The notes beneath the pieces are model-generated. The model saw only the letters and a list, made by a program, of their open reading frames with translations. It did not search any database and was not told the DNA's origin. The translations under genes were made by a program, and so were the position numbers. From NCBI RefSeq assembly GCF_034930985.1, contig NZ_JAYGIM010000001.1, positions 62,001 to 126,000 on the forward strand: a DNA stretch of 64,000 nt, written 5' to 3'. Source of the stretch: Arcicella lustrica. GTDB lineage: Bacteria > Bacteroidota > Bacteroidia > Cytophagales > Spirosomataceae. Below are positions 36,907 to 45,010 of this stretch, piece after piece. Every line of letters starts with the position of its first letter. Positions within the stretch are counted from its first letter, which is position 1.

Positions 36907-39024
36907 CTAGAAAAACTTAGCTCTGTTATCAACTACTTTCGCATTTTCTTTGATTGCTTCGTTGATATAGAATGATGTTCTTTGACCAGCCATCATTTTT
37001 GCTGTGTTTTTGTAAAGTGTTAAATCTGCAATAGCTGGTGCTGGAGTAGATTTAATGGTTTCCATGATGAAAACACCACCTTCACCTTTGAAAGGCTTTG
37101 AACGTTTTCCTACTTTCAAACCGAATGCTTTACCGATAGCTGTTGGGTCTGCACCTGCGCTAGTTAATACACCTTGTGCTAAAGTAATATCAGTTGCTGT
37201 TTCAACTAAAGCTCCTGCTCCGTATTTCTGAGCGATTTGCTCTAAAGTACCTGAAATACCTGCTAATTTTTTCTCAATTTGTTCTGCTTTCAAATCTCCT
37301 TTAACTCTTGCAGTTAATTCTTCTCTGAAATCATCTACTTTCACTTTGTCTTTATCTGTACTTCCAGTTACTAAAGCTACGATATATTGATTATCATTTT
37401 GGAAAACATCTGAAACCGAACCTACTTTAGTATCTTCGTTAAATGCCCAACGAACGATGTCACGTGCATTTTGTAAGTTATTGAAACTTGTTGCTCCTTC
37501 TGGAATTCTATCTCCACGAAGCATCAATAATGTTTTGTCTTTTTTCAAACTTGCTTCAAAAGCTTCTTTCGTAGTATTTTCTGCTGCAAAAGCATCTGCT
37601 TTACGCAATACTTCATCCATTGTAGATTGACTTGGAGCAATCGTGCGGTTAATAGCTGCTAATTTATAACGAGTGTTAGTTTTAGCTTCTGTTACTTTTA
37701 CGATATGGAAACCAAAATCAGTTTCAACAATGCTTGGTAATAAACCTGTTCCAGAGAAAGCAAATACAGCGTTCTCGAATTGTTTAACCATTCCACCGTT
37801 GTTTTTGAAGTAACCTAAATCTCCACCTTGTTGAGCCGTTCCGTCAGTGCCAAATTGTTGAGCCATTGCTTCAAAGCTTGCTCCACCTTTGATTTGCGCT
37901 AAAATACCTTCTGCACGTTTACGAGCAGTTGCTTTTACTGAATCTGAAGCACCTTTTGGAGCATTGATTAAGATATGGCTAGCACGAACTGTGAATAAAG
38001 AATCTTTTTGAATACCACCGTATTTATAGATTGAGTAAGTCAAACCATTTTTGAATGGACCATAAATACCTCCTGGAGTCATGTTTCCTAATTGTCCTTT
38101 TACAGCTTCAGGAATTTCTGCTAAAGTTGAATAATAAGGAGTTTTAACATCCGAATTCATCATCGCAAATGCTGAATCATTTTTAGCAATCGCTAATTCT
38201 TTCGCCAAACGCTTTAAATCGTTGTAGAAAGATGCTGTATCTAATTTCGAAGGAATAACTGGGAATGTTACGTACTGAATAGAACGTGTAGTTTGTCCTT
38301 GAAATAAATCTTTGTGCGAAGCTAAGTAATCTTCCAACTGCGAATCTGTTACTTTAATCGTAGAGTCAGCTACAGAATAGAATGGTACGTATAAATAACG
38401 TGCATCTACTTTTGAAGTTTGCGCAACATAGTCTTTTTGAGCTTCAACATTTGTTGTATATGTTGACATCTTCAAAAGGTTTTCATACTTCGTTCTCAAA
38501 CGGTCTTGGCTCAATGATTTCTCAAAATTAACCCAAGCTTGTTGTTGTGCAGCAGGAAGTGTTTTGAAGTTTTTCAAAAACTGAATTACATAATTCTTAT
38601 CGAACTGTCCTGTTTGTGGATTTGTAAATTGCTGACGAACTGAAGGGTGAATATTTGTTCCTTGTACCATATCAACCAATTCAGCAGGAGATACTGTAAG
38701 TCCTAATGTTTCGTATTCTTTGCCATAAGCTAAATCCAAGATGTACTGATTCCAAACTTGGTCACGAATCATGGCTACTTCTTGTTCTCCTGGACCACGA
38801 CCAGACTGTTGTGTGTATTGTTGAGTAATCTCGTCAACTTTCTTTTGAAAATCTTGGTATTTAATCGTTTCTCCTCCGATTTCACCCACTGCGTCTTTTG
38901 ATCCGCCGAAGAAACTTGAACGACCTTGAAAAATGTCTCCTCCGATAAGAAAGAGAATTAAACTGATGGCGATTGCCGCCGCCGCAATCCCCGACTTTTC
39001 TCTGATTTTGGTAATTAATGCCAT
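36907..39024 (-). CDS. PpiD-like membrane-anchored peptidyl-prolyl isomerase
   Basis: 705 aa. A short cytoplasmic start (MALITKIREKSG) is followed by one membrane helix (about 13-30, IAAAAIAISLILFLIGG) and a SurA-like N-terminal chaperone region (about 35-300). The parvulin domain is near residues 345-450: VRASHILINAPKG, GGDLGYFKNNGGMV and FGFHIVKVTE. A second, degenerate rotamase-like segment follows (about 455-705). It folds or escorts outer-membrane proteins in the periplasm. The start was chosen at MALITKI because the helix follows directly, as in PpiD. Confidence 0.92.
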   Translation of the reverse strand: MALITKIREKSGIAAAAIAISLILFLIGGDIFQGRSSFFGGSKDAVGEIGGETIKYQDFQKKVDEITQQYTQQSGRGPGEQEVAMIRDQVWNQYILDLAYGKEYETLGLTVSPAELVDMVQGTNIHPSVRQQFTNPQTGQFDKNYVIQFLKNFKTLPAAQQQAWVNFEKSLSQDRLRTKYENLLKMSTYTTNVEAQKDYVAQTSKVDARYLYVPFYSVADSTIKVTDSQLEDYLASHKDLFQGQTTRSIQYVTFPVIPSKLDTASFYNDLKRLAKELAIAKNDSAFAMMNSDVKTPYYSTLAEIPEAVKGQLGNMTPGGIYGPFKNGLTYSIYKYGGIQKDSLFTVRASHILINAPKGASDSVKATARKRAEGILAQIKGGASFEAMAQQFGTDGTAQQGGDLGYFKNNGGMVKQFENAVFAFSGTGLLPSIVETDFGFHIVKVTEAKTNTRYKLAAINRTIAPSQSTMDEVLRKADAFAAENTTKEAFEASLKKDKTLLMLRGDRIPEGATSFNNLQNARDIVRWAFNEDTKVGSVSDVFQNDNQYIVALVTGSTDKDKVKVDDFREELTARVKGDLKAEQIEKKLAGISGTLEQIAQKYGAGALVETATDITLAQGVLTSAGADPTAIGKAFGLKVGKRSKPFKGEGGVFIMETIKSTPAPAIADLTLYKNTAKMMAGQRTSFYINEAIKENAKVVDNRAKFF

Positions 39025-39496
39025 TTTTAAATATTAAGTTATTGATTTTTCGCTATCTATCAGCTCCAAAGCATCAAAGACAAGGTTTTTGATAAAGAAA
39101 TTACAATGTGATACTAATCTTCTGATAGATTCTAGGGAACCCAAAAGAAACGCAAAATAATTACTTTATTGGCTAATATCAAAATGTGAATGATGTTGTA
39201 CTTTGTGCAATTATGTTTAATCAGTTGAGTGTTAGCTAAATATTGAGCAAGCTTCTTGATGTTTTTTAATTCGAATTGATACTTTTTTGTGTTGTAAGTA
39301 ATTGATTATCATTTGTTTTGTTGTTTGTAGTGCAATGGCTTCTAGCAAAGATTTGAGCTTCAATATTCCATTTTTGTTTATAATACTTTTAATAATTTTT
39401 GTTCAAATTTTGTTACTTATTTATTAACCTGTAGTCTATTGTTATAATATCTTCAAATTTTAACTTTGCTACCTATCCTTTATTTTTCATTTTTGC
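39025..39496. other. AT-rich intergenic region
   Basis: 472 bp without ORF or RNA gene. The only recognised element is the promoter at 39439-39468. Confidence 0.5.
39439..39468 (+). promoter_or_regulatory. Promoter of the FecR-N-like gene
   Basis: TTG at 39439-39441 and TAACTTTG at 39461-39468 with exactly 19 nt between: canonical Bacteroidota promoter. Start near 39475, 22 nt before the ATG. Confidence 0.7.
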
Positions 39497-39727
39497 ATGA
39501 AAAAAATTGATTACATATTACTCTCTAGGCATTTTCATGGAGAAACTAATGAGACTGAAAATCAACAGATTTTTAGTTGGAGAGATAGTAATTCCATCAA
39601 TCGAAGGACTTATGAAAGGCTATTCAAACTTTGTTTAGAAGAAAGAAAAGTTGTTGTAAACCAAGATGATTTAGAGGAAATAGACTGCTGGGGTACAATT
39701 CTTTCTAAAATATTAGCTGAAAGCTAA
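39497..39727 (+). CDS. Orphan FecR N-terminal-like (anti-sigma-type) small protein
   Basis: 76 aa. LSRHFHGETNETENQQIFSW..SNSINRRTYERLFKLC follows the pattern of the FecR N-terminal (DUF4880-like) domain (LLxRYLxGExxxxExxxIxxWLxxSxxNxxxFExL), which binds ECF sigma factors. The membrane helix and periplasmic FecR domain are missing, and no sigma factor gene is nearby. A good promoter supports expression. It converges with the NRK1 gene and its stop lies 6 bp before the 21-bp array. It may be a complete small regulator or a FecR remnant; the family call rests on pattern only. Confidence 0.55.
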   Translation: MKKIDYILLSRHFHGETNETENQQIFSWRDSNSINRRTYERLFKLCLEERKVVVNQDDLEEIDCWGTILSKILAES

Positions 39728-39733
39728 CGATAC

Positions 39734-39964
39734 AGTAGCGAGTTTTCTTTTCTAAGTAGCTCTCTTTCTTTTATGAGTAGTGATATTTCTCTTCCAAGTA
39801 GCTCTATTTCTTTTTCGAGTAGTGATATTCTTTTTCTGAGTAGCTCTCTTTCTTTTCAAAGTAGCAATATTTCTTTTCCAAGTAGTGATATTTCCTTTCT
39901 GAGTAGCGATATTTCTTTTACAAGTAGTTCTCTTTCTTTTCTGAGTAGTAATATTTCTTTTTTA
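39734..39964. repeat. 21-bp tandem array 1 (11 units)
   Basis: AGTAG recurs at 39734, 39755, 39776, 39797, 39818, 39839, 39860, 39881, 39902, 39923 and 39944: eleven units, each exactly 21 bp, plus a partial one at 39965. Two subtypes occur. A (units 2, 4, 6, 10) has AGCTCTNTTTCT and B (the rest) has AGTGATATTTCT or a close variant; units 1-7 alternate B/A. The last three bases of a unit are variable. The array ends 16 bp from the NRK1 stop. It is not a CRISPR (no spacers). Confidence 0.92.
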
Positions 39965-39980
39965 AGAGGGCTATAATCTT

Positions 39981-40721
39981 TTATGTCCTAATCACATTGA
40001 ATGTTATCTTGCTCAATTGCTTATAGGCTGGACTAGTACTACCAAAGATGGATTTTACATATTTTTTTACAAGGAGGCTTCTAGCATGCAAGCCTGTTTC
40101 TGCTTCATACAAAATGCTATCTCTTTTCAGGCGAGCATTACTTAAAGCTACAAAGCTGGAGGAAACCTTTTCATTAGCTGTCATCTGATTGGTCAACAAT
40201 TCCTGAATACTGTTCACTTGTAAGGCTATTTCATTGGGGGCATAACTTGGCTCGCTGGCAAGAATATTTAGCAAGGCACGGAGATGTTCTACTTGATTAG
40301 TATAGGAGAGTTGGATAGACGAAACATTTTTTTTCTTTGGGCTTAGCGCATCCTCTTCAACGCCTTTCTTTTTACCTTCACTCGCTTTTTTACCTTGTAA
40401 TTTTCTGTTGAATCCTTTCACATCTTTCTTCGTTTCGGCAGGAGCATCGGAGTTTTCAAAAGCATTTACCAGTCTTGTAGCTAAGGTTTTGTTGTTTTTA
40501 AAGAGGTCGAGCCTTGTATTAATCGCAACATTATAAGCAGTATTATATTTAATGACGTCATCCAGCGCCTTTTCAGCTTGCGCAAGCGTTTCTTCTAAAG
40601 CAGGAATTTGAATTGTGGTTTTGCTAGGCTGATATTGGGTGCCAAAAGCTTTGCAAATATTGATGAGGTCTAAAAAATTATGGACATTAATAGCATGTCC
40701 CGTTTCGGTTGTAGTTGACAT
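39981..40721 (-). CDS. NRK1: helical protein of unknown family next to a 21-bp array
   Basis: 246 aa, no signal peptide or membrane helix, predominantly helical and basic. It is clearly paralogous to the 245-aa protein at 56133-56870. Shared landmarks are MSTT.E.G at the start, RLVNAF (about 83-88), NRKLQGKKA at residues 105-113 (identical position in both), a Lys-rich variable linker (114-132), VEHLRAL (144-150), PNEIALQV (162-169) and a C-terminal YVKSIFG. The conserved basic motif and linker suggest nucleic-acid binding, which is inference. It follows the ATPase/TOPRIM pair on the same strand (110-bp gap) and its 3' end abuts the array. I do not recognise the family. Confidence 0.85.
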   Translation of the reverse strand: MSTTTETGHAINVHNFLDLINICKAFGTQYQPSKTTIQIPALEETLAQAEKALDDVIKYNTAYNVAINTRLDLFKNNKTLATRLVNAFENSDAPAETKKDVKGFNRKLQGKKASEGKKKGVEEDALSPKKKNVSSIQLSYTNQVEHLRALLNILASEPSYAPNEIALQVNSIQELLTNQMTANEKVSSSFVALSNARLKRDSILYEAETGLHARSLLVKKYVKSIFGSTSPAYKQLSKITFNVIRT

Positions 40722-40831
40722 GGTCTTTTTGTTGTTTTAAAGGGAGATATTATTTTGAATAAGGTAGGGATAATAGGGATAAGCTGAGTTATGGTTATGA
40801 AAATTAAGATATTCCTCTTTGAACGAATTAT

Positions 40832-41563
40832 TCAGCTAACAAGTAATCTTAAAAAACTTACCAACGCTTGAAGTTCAGGTATTTCCTGCTGAAAATCAAA
40901 AAGGTCTTCTGCTCGGTATTTCATCACGTTTTCCCACTTTGTATAATTGCTATTTCTATCAGCTTTGGTTAATGTGTCATATCTTAGATAATGATTAATC
41001 CACAATTTTACTAATTCTTTATCTCGTAATTTTTCATCATCATTCCTTAAACATTCTGGTAAATGAGCATCTATACAATCCGCAATTTCAGAAGGTAACT
41101 TTTTGATAGCTTTTAATATATCTTCAATTTCACCTTGTCCATTGAGATTAACAAAATGACAAGCGAAACGAATAGTTAATTCATTCTCTGTACTATTTTG
41201 GATAAATGTAATAGGAAGTAAGCTATTAACGTCTTCTATTTCAGCATTAACTTCATCTGGATATGCCTCTTTTAAAGCATTATTAATTAATGAAATTCTT
41301 TCTTCTTTAGTTCTGTCATCCATATCTCGAATGATTCCTACTTTATCATATTTTTCTTTGTTAAAATCATTTCTTAGTCCAACTAAAGCTCTAATTAAAG
41401 CGGTAGGTTTTTCTGTATTTCTTTCGTCTTGAACACTTTTCCATTCAATCAAAGGAGGCGTAATAGATACATTTATTTGCTCTGATAGATTAAAATAGCG
41501 TATAATTGCTTCGAATGTATGTTTGTCGTTATCGTCTTCGACTATAATTATTGTCTTAGTCAT
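40832..41563 (-). CDS. TOPRIM-like (DUF3226-type) protein, partner of the ATPase
   Basis: 243 aa from the ATG at 41563 (MTKTIIIVEDDNDK), 1 bp after the stop of the ATPase gene; a longer frame would overlap it. TOPRIM fold markers: Glu in IIIVEDDND (residue 9) and the DxD pair in VGIIRDMDD (D80, D82), the metal-binding arrangement of OLD/RNase M5-like nucleases and DUF3226. The rest (about 100-243) is helical and without a known motif. Tight coupling to an ABC/SMC-like ATPase is the layout of OLD-like, PARIS and RloAB/AbiL-type anti-phage modules; probable role: effector nuclease or RNA/DNA processing. Confidence 0.75.
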   Translation of the reverse strand: MTKTIIIVEDDNDKHTFEAIIRYFNLSEQINVSITPPLIEWKSVQDERNTEKPTALIRALVGLRNDFNKEKYDKVGIIRDMDDRTKEERISLINNALKEAYPDEVNAEIEDVNSLLPITFIQNSTENELTIRFACHFVNLNGQGEIEDILKAIKKLPSEIADCIDAHLPECLRNDDEKLRDKELVKLWINHYLRYDTLTKADRNSNYTKWENVMKYRAEDLFDFQQEIPELQALVSFLRLLVS

Positions 41564-41564
41564 T

Positions 41565-42665
41565 TTACTCGCCTCTATATGAGTTGTTAGTGATAATCTC
41601 AGCATTTAAGGTATTCATATCCATTGGATTGATAATAATTTTATTAGAATTAACGGTCCTTCCCATTTCAAAATACATCGCTTTGCTTTCCAGTTCTGGA
41701 CTACTTGCTACCTCATTAAAAGCACGTATCATTTCTGCACTGTGTGATGTTGCAAAAATTTGAATATCATTATCAACTATTTGAAAAAGTTTTTCCCAAA
41801 GATTTTTGTGTTTGGTGTAATGAATACCATTTTCAATTTCATCTATTAGGATAATACTATTTGAAGTATTTAAAATAACTAATATCAATTCAGTTATCTT
41901 ACGAATTGCATCTCCAAACATTCCTAATGGAAATGATTGTTCATCATTTAAGATAAGCTTTATTACTGGTTCACCTCCAGGAGCATCTATCTCCGAACCA
42001 ATTATCCTGTTATCTAATAGTGATAAAATATCATTGAGTTTACTTAATTTTTTTTGTTCTTTAGCTTTACTAAATAAGCTTGATAACTCGTTATCTGATA
42101 ATCTGAAAGATGAATGTAAAAAAGGAGGCATTTCAAAATTGGGTGGTGTTTTCCCGATAGCACCTATATCACTATCTTCTTTATCTGGTAAGAGAAAATA
42201 ATTGAAATCGTCCTTGAATAAACGACCTTTTACATTTAGAAGTAAAGTATTAGAAAATTTGCTTGAAATTAAATCAGAAATTCTTTCCTTCCCATTACCA
42301 ATGGATGTTGATATACTTTCTAAAACAGATTCTATATCTCTTGTACAAGATAGTTCTAAGTTTCTGATATCACCATCTTGGAAAACCGATATAAATTCAA
42401 TGACATGTTCTTTTTCTTGGTTATAAAAAAAGTAGTTCCAAACTTTATCAGTAGCTGTTTTAATCAATTTGTCATTTTCATTTCTAAATTGTCTTAATAC
42501 AGATATTGATGCTGTGGATGGGAAAAATGAGAGCAGCAAAGCTTCGAGAAGAGCTGTTTTCCCTGAATTGTTTTGCCCTCCAATCAAGTTAATAGATTTA
42601 AATCCATTTACTTGAAGGGAGTTAAAACACCTGAATTTTTTTATTTGAATTGAACTAAGCATCAT
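41565..42665 (-). CDS. AAA (AAA_15/21, OLD/RecF-like) ATPase
   Basis: 366 aa. The start IQIKKFRCFNSLQV is typical of SMC/RecF-like ATPases. Walker A is GGQNNSGKT (residues 29-37), the signature-like region SFPLGMFGDAIRKI, Walker B IILIDEIENGIHY and the switch FATSHSAEMIRAF. The start Met is MM, so residue 1 or 2. Its stop is 1 bp from the TOPRIM gene's start, so the two are translationally coupled. ATPase-TOPRIM pairs of this kind are usually defence modules. It lies inside an accessory stretch between the PpiD-like gene and argD. Confidence 0.88.
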   Translation of the reverse strand: MMLSSIQIKKFRCFNSLQVNGFKSINLIGGQNNSGKTALLEALLLSFFPSTASISVLRQFRNENDKLIKTATDKVWNYFFYNQEKEHVIEFISVFQDGDIRNLELSCTRDIESVLESISTSIGNGKERISDLISSKFSNTLLLNVKGRLFKDDFNYFLLPDKEDSDIGAIGKTPPNFEMPPFLHSSFRLSDNELSSLFSKAKEQKKLSKLNDILSLLDNRIIGSEIDAPGGEPVIKLILNDEQSFPLGMFGDAIRKITELILVILNTSNSIILIDEIENGIHYTKHKNLWEKLFQIVDNDIQIFATSHSAEMIRAFNEVASSPELESKAMYFEMGRTVNSNKIIINPMDMNTLNAEIITNNSYRGE

Positions 42666-42756
42666 GTTTTTAGTAAAGATACTGATTCACAATTATCTAT
42701 TGTGATATTAATTGAATACAAAATATATTTGTTTGTAATCCAAAATTAAATAAAAA

Positions 42757-42796
42757 AGGCTGAAACAAAACACCATTAAGTATTTTGTTTCAGCCT
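42757..42796 (-). terminator. argD terminator (also usable rightwards)
   Basis: AGGCTGAAACAAAA (42757-42770) pairs perfectly with 42783-42796; on the minus strand it is followed by T5-6. Stops the arginine cluster before the ATPase gene. Confidence 0.88.
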
Positions 42797-42819
42797 CTTA
42801 TTTTTGAATAAAATAATGA

Positions 42820-43950
42820 CTAAGCCGTTACTGAAATTACTTCTTCTAAAGCTTGTAAGAAAGTATCACATTCTTTTTGCGTAATAGCAAGGCTTGGTAA
42901 CAAACGCAAAGTATGTTTACCCGCATAGCCACAGAAAATATGGTGTTCAAAAAGTAAAGAATCTTTGATTTTATCTACTGGTTGTTCAAACTCGATACCA
43001 ATCATTAAGCCACGTCCACGTAATTCTTTGATGCCTTCTAATTTGCTCAATTTTTCAAATAAATATTCGCCCATTTTAGCAGCATTTTCTATCAAGACTT
43101 CTTCTTTCATTACATCCAATACTGCAACGGCAGCCGCACAAGCCAAGTGATTTCCACCGAAAGTTGTGCCTAACATACCATGTTTCGCTTTGAATTTTGG
43201 TGCAATAAATACGCCACCAATTGGGAAACCATTGCCCATTCCTTTAGCAGTGGTAATTAAATCTGGTTTAATGCCTGAGAATTGGTGAGAGAAGAATTTT
43301 CCAGAACGACCATATCCGCATTGTACAGAATCCAGAATCAAGATTGCACCCGTTTTGTCGCAAGCTTCACGAGCAGCTTTCAAGAATTCATCAGAAGCAA
43401 CATTGATTCCACCTACGCCTTGAATACCTTCGATAATTACAGCACAAGTTTCTTCCGTTACGTTAGCTGTAAGTGTTTCAGCATCGTTGAATGGGAGGAA
43501 AGTAACGTGTTCATCGTAATTCACTGGCGCAACAATCGCTTTATTGTCAGTAACTGCCACAGCACCAGCCGTTCTTCCGTGGAATGCTTTAGAGAAAGCA
43601 ATTACTTTTTTACGACCATTGAAGAAAGATGCTACTTTCAAAGCATTTTCGTTGGCTTCTGCTCCAGAATTACAAAGGAATAAATCGTATTCTTCGCAAC
43701 CTGAAAGTTTTCCTAATTTCTCAGCTAATTCACTTTGAAGAGGGATATTGACAGAGTTTGAATAGAAGCCAATATTTTGTAATTGTTCAGTGAGTTTTTC
43801 TACATAATACGGATGCGAATGTCCGATAGAAATTACAGCATGACCACCATAAAGGTCAAGGTATTCAACACCATTTTTATCCCATAAATAGCTACCTTTA
43901 GCTTTTACAGGTGTGATGTCGTAAAGAGGATATACATTAAAAAGATTCAT
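42820..43950 (-). CDS. argD: Acetylornithine/N-succinylornithine aminotransferase
   Basis: 376 aa, class III PLP aminotransferase of the ArgD group. It converts acetyl- (or succinyl-) glutamate semialdehyde to the ornithine derivative. GGHAVISIGHSHPYYV, CNSGAEANENALKVA, AFHGRTAGA, LILDSVQCGYGRSGKFF (PLP-ring Asp) and LITTAKGMGNGFPIGG with the Schiff-base Lys are all present. Bacteroidota arginine enzymes often use succinylated intermediates, so the acyl group is uncertain. It is the last gene of the arginine cluster. Confidence 0.95.
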   Translation of the reverse strand: MNLFNVYPLYDITPVKAKGSYLWDKNGVEYLDLYGGHAVISIGHSHPYYVEKLTEQLQNIGFYSNSVNIPLQSELAEKLGKLSGCEEYDLFLCNSGAEANENALKVASFFNGRKKVIAFSKAFHGRTAGAVAVTDNKAIVAPVNYDEHVTFLPFNDAETLTANVTEETCAVIIEGIQGVGGINVASDEFLKAAREACDKTGAILILDSVQCGYGRSGKFFSHQFSGIKPDLITTAKGMGNGFPIGGVFIAPKFKAKHGMLGTTFGGNHLACAAAVAVLDVMKEEVLIENAAKMGEYLFEKLSKLEGIKELRGRGLMIGIEFEQPVDKIKDSLLFEHHIFCGYAGKHTLRLLPSLAITQKECDTFLQALEEVISVTA

Positions 43951-44072
43951 TGTTAGCGATAAGCTTCGAGCTGTCAGCTTTGAGCTGTCAGTAAAAGCTT
44001 TTTTATTGTTTAAAAATAAAATGTCTTATTATGCTAATACCTATTGCTCATTGCTTGAAGCTATTAGCTAAA
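43951..44072. repeat. AGCT-word intergenic repeat
   Basis: GAGCTGTCAGCTTTGAGCTG repeats on the left and GCTCATTGCTTGAAGCTATT words on the right form an imperfect hairpin, the same vocabulary as 21589-21708. Confidence 0.55.
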
Positions 44073-44945
44073 TTACTTTGCCCTATTTCTACCAAACTTA
44101 TAGCCCAAAACACCATAAAATTCTCCGAACCAAATACTTTGTTGAGCATAATCACTGTCTCTACCTGTGGTATGAACGTGATTTAATCTAGTGAAACCAC
44201 CTTTTAAATCTGTTTGTAGGAAAAACCTTCGTGAAAGGTCAAATCGTAAACCTGTTTTTAATGAAACACCATAACCTGCAAAATTGAAATGGTTGTTTCG
44301 TCCAATCGTAAACAAGTGAGAATCTGTTCTCGGAATAATTGTTCCTGCACCCACACCCACTAACCAATCAATGCCTTGAATATTATTTTTTGCTTTCCAC
44401 AAACGGTCGTAACGGTCAAGTTCTAAATGCAAGTAATTGAAGCCGTCAGTATGTTCATAATGTAAAAAATCTTCTGGACGAATCAATTTAGGAGTACGAT
44501 TAAAATCTCCCACATATTCAGGATTTACCGTAATTGCTGGGTCTGAAACCTGCGCTGAAATATGTCCTGATACTTCAAGTACTTGGTTATCATCCATCAC
44601 ATATTTCATGTGGTCAGAACCAATAGAAATACTCCAATGGTCACTAAAAAAGTATCCATAACGAATATTATATTGAGGGACCGATAATCTGGTAATGTCA
44701 AAATAAACGTCTGCACTAAATGGAATAGGTAAATCTTTTGCAGTAGCATTATGGAGTGTGAAATCGTAACCTTTACCTCTAAAAGTAATATCAGAATTTG
44801 CATATTCTGAACGATTATATCCCCAAAAGAAATAATATTCCCCTTTGCGACTGTATGGCTTTTTATTTAATGGTTTTACTTCTTGTGCAGTACTTGAAAA
44901 AGTAAATGAAATACTAATTAAAATAAAGGTTAGGATTTTATACAT
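44073..44945 (-). CDS. Outer-membrane beta-barrel protein
   Basis: 290 aa, signal peptide MYKILTFILISISFTFSSTAQ. After it come repeated amphipathic strands (EYYFFWGYNRSEY, WSISIGSDHMKYVM, FNYLHLELDRYDRLW, GYGVSLKTGLRFDL, WFGEFYGVLGYKF), the pattern of an eight-stranded barrel with aromatic girdles. The role is unknown; it has no link to arginine synthesis beyond position between argC and argD on the same strand. Confidence 0.7.
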   Translation of the reverse strand: MYKILTFILISISFTFSSTAQEVKPLNKKPYSRKGEYYFFWGYNRSEYANSDITFRGKGYDFTLHNATAKDLPIPFSADVYFDITRLSVPQYNIRYGYFFSDHWSISIGSDHMKYVMDDNQVLEVSGHISAQVSDPAITVNPEYVGDFNRTPKLIRPEDFLHYEHTDGFNYLHLELDRYDRLWKAKNNIQGIDWLVGVGAGTIIPRTDSHLFTIGRNNHFNFAGYGVSLKTGLRFDLSRRFFLQTDLKGGFTRLNHVHTTGRDSDYAQQSIWFGEFYGVLGYKFGRNRAK

Positions 44946-44979
44946 TGATTGATGAAGGATTATAAAAAATGGATGATGA

Positions 44980-45010
44980 AAAATCGGTAGTTTAGAAACC
45001 TACCGATTTT
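44980..45010 (-). terminator. argC terminator whose stem starts inside argC
   Basis: AAAATCGGTAG (44980-44990) pairs with CTACCGATTTT (45000-45010), and the stop codon (44992-44994) sits in the loop. The last argC codons therefore form half the stem. Confidence 0.6.

Noticed and set aside
39734..39964. CRISPR array
   Set aside because: Units are contiguous 21-mers with no unique spacers and no cas genes are in the window.
39773..39976. 67-codon plus-strand ORF of Ser-rich heptads
   Set aside because: It is the translation of array 1, with no promoter or start logic; the 21-bp pitch makes such a frame inevitable.
39734..40721. Diversity-generating retroelement
   Set aside because: No reverse transcriptase gene and no template/variable repeat pair with adenine-specific changes.
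43282..43683. 133-codon plus-strand ORF
   Set aside because: Antisense shadow of argD; no family resemblance.
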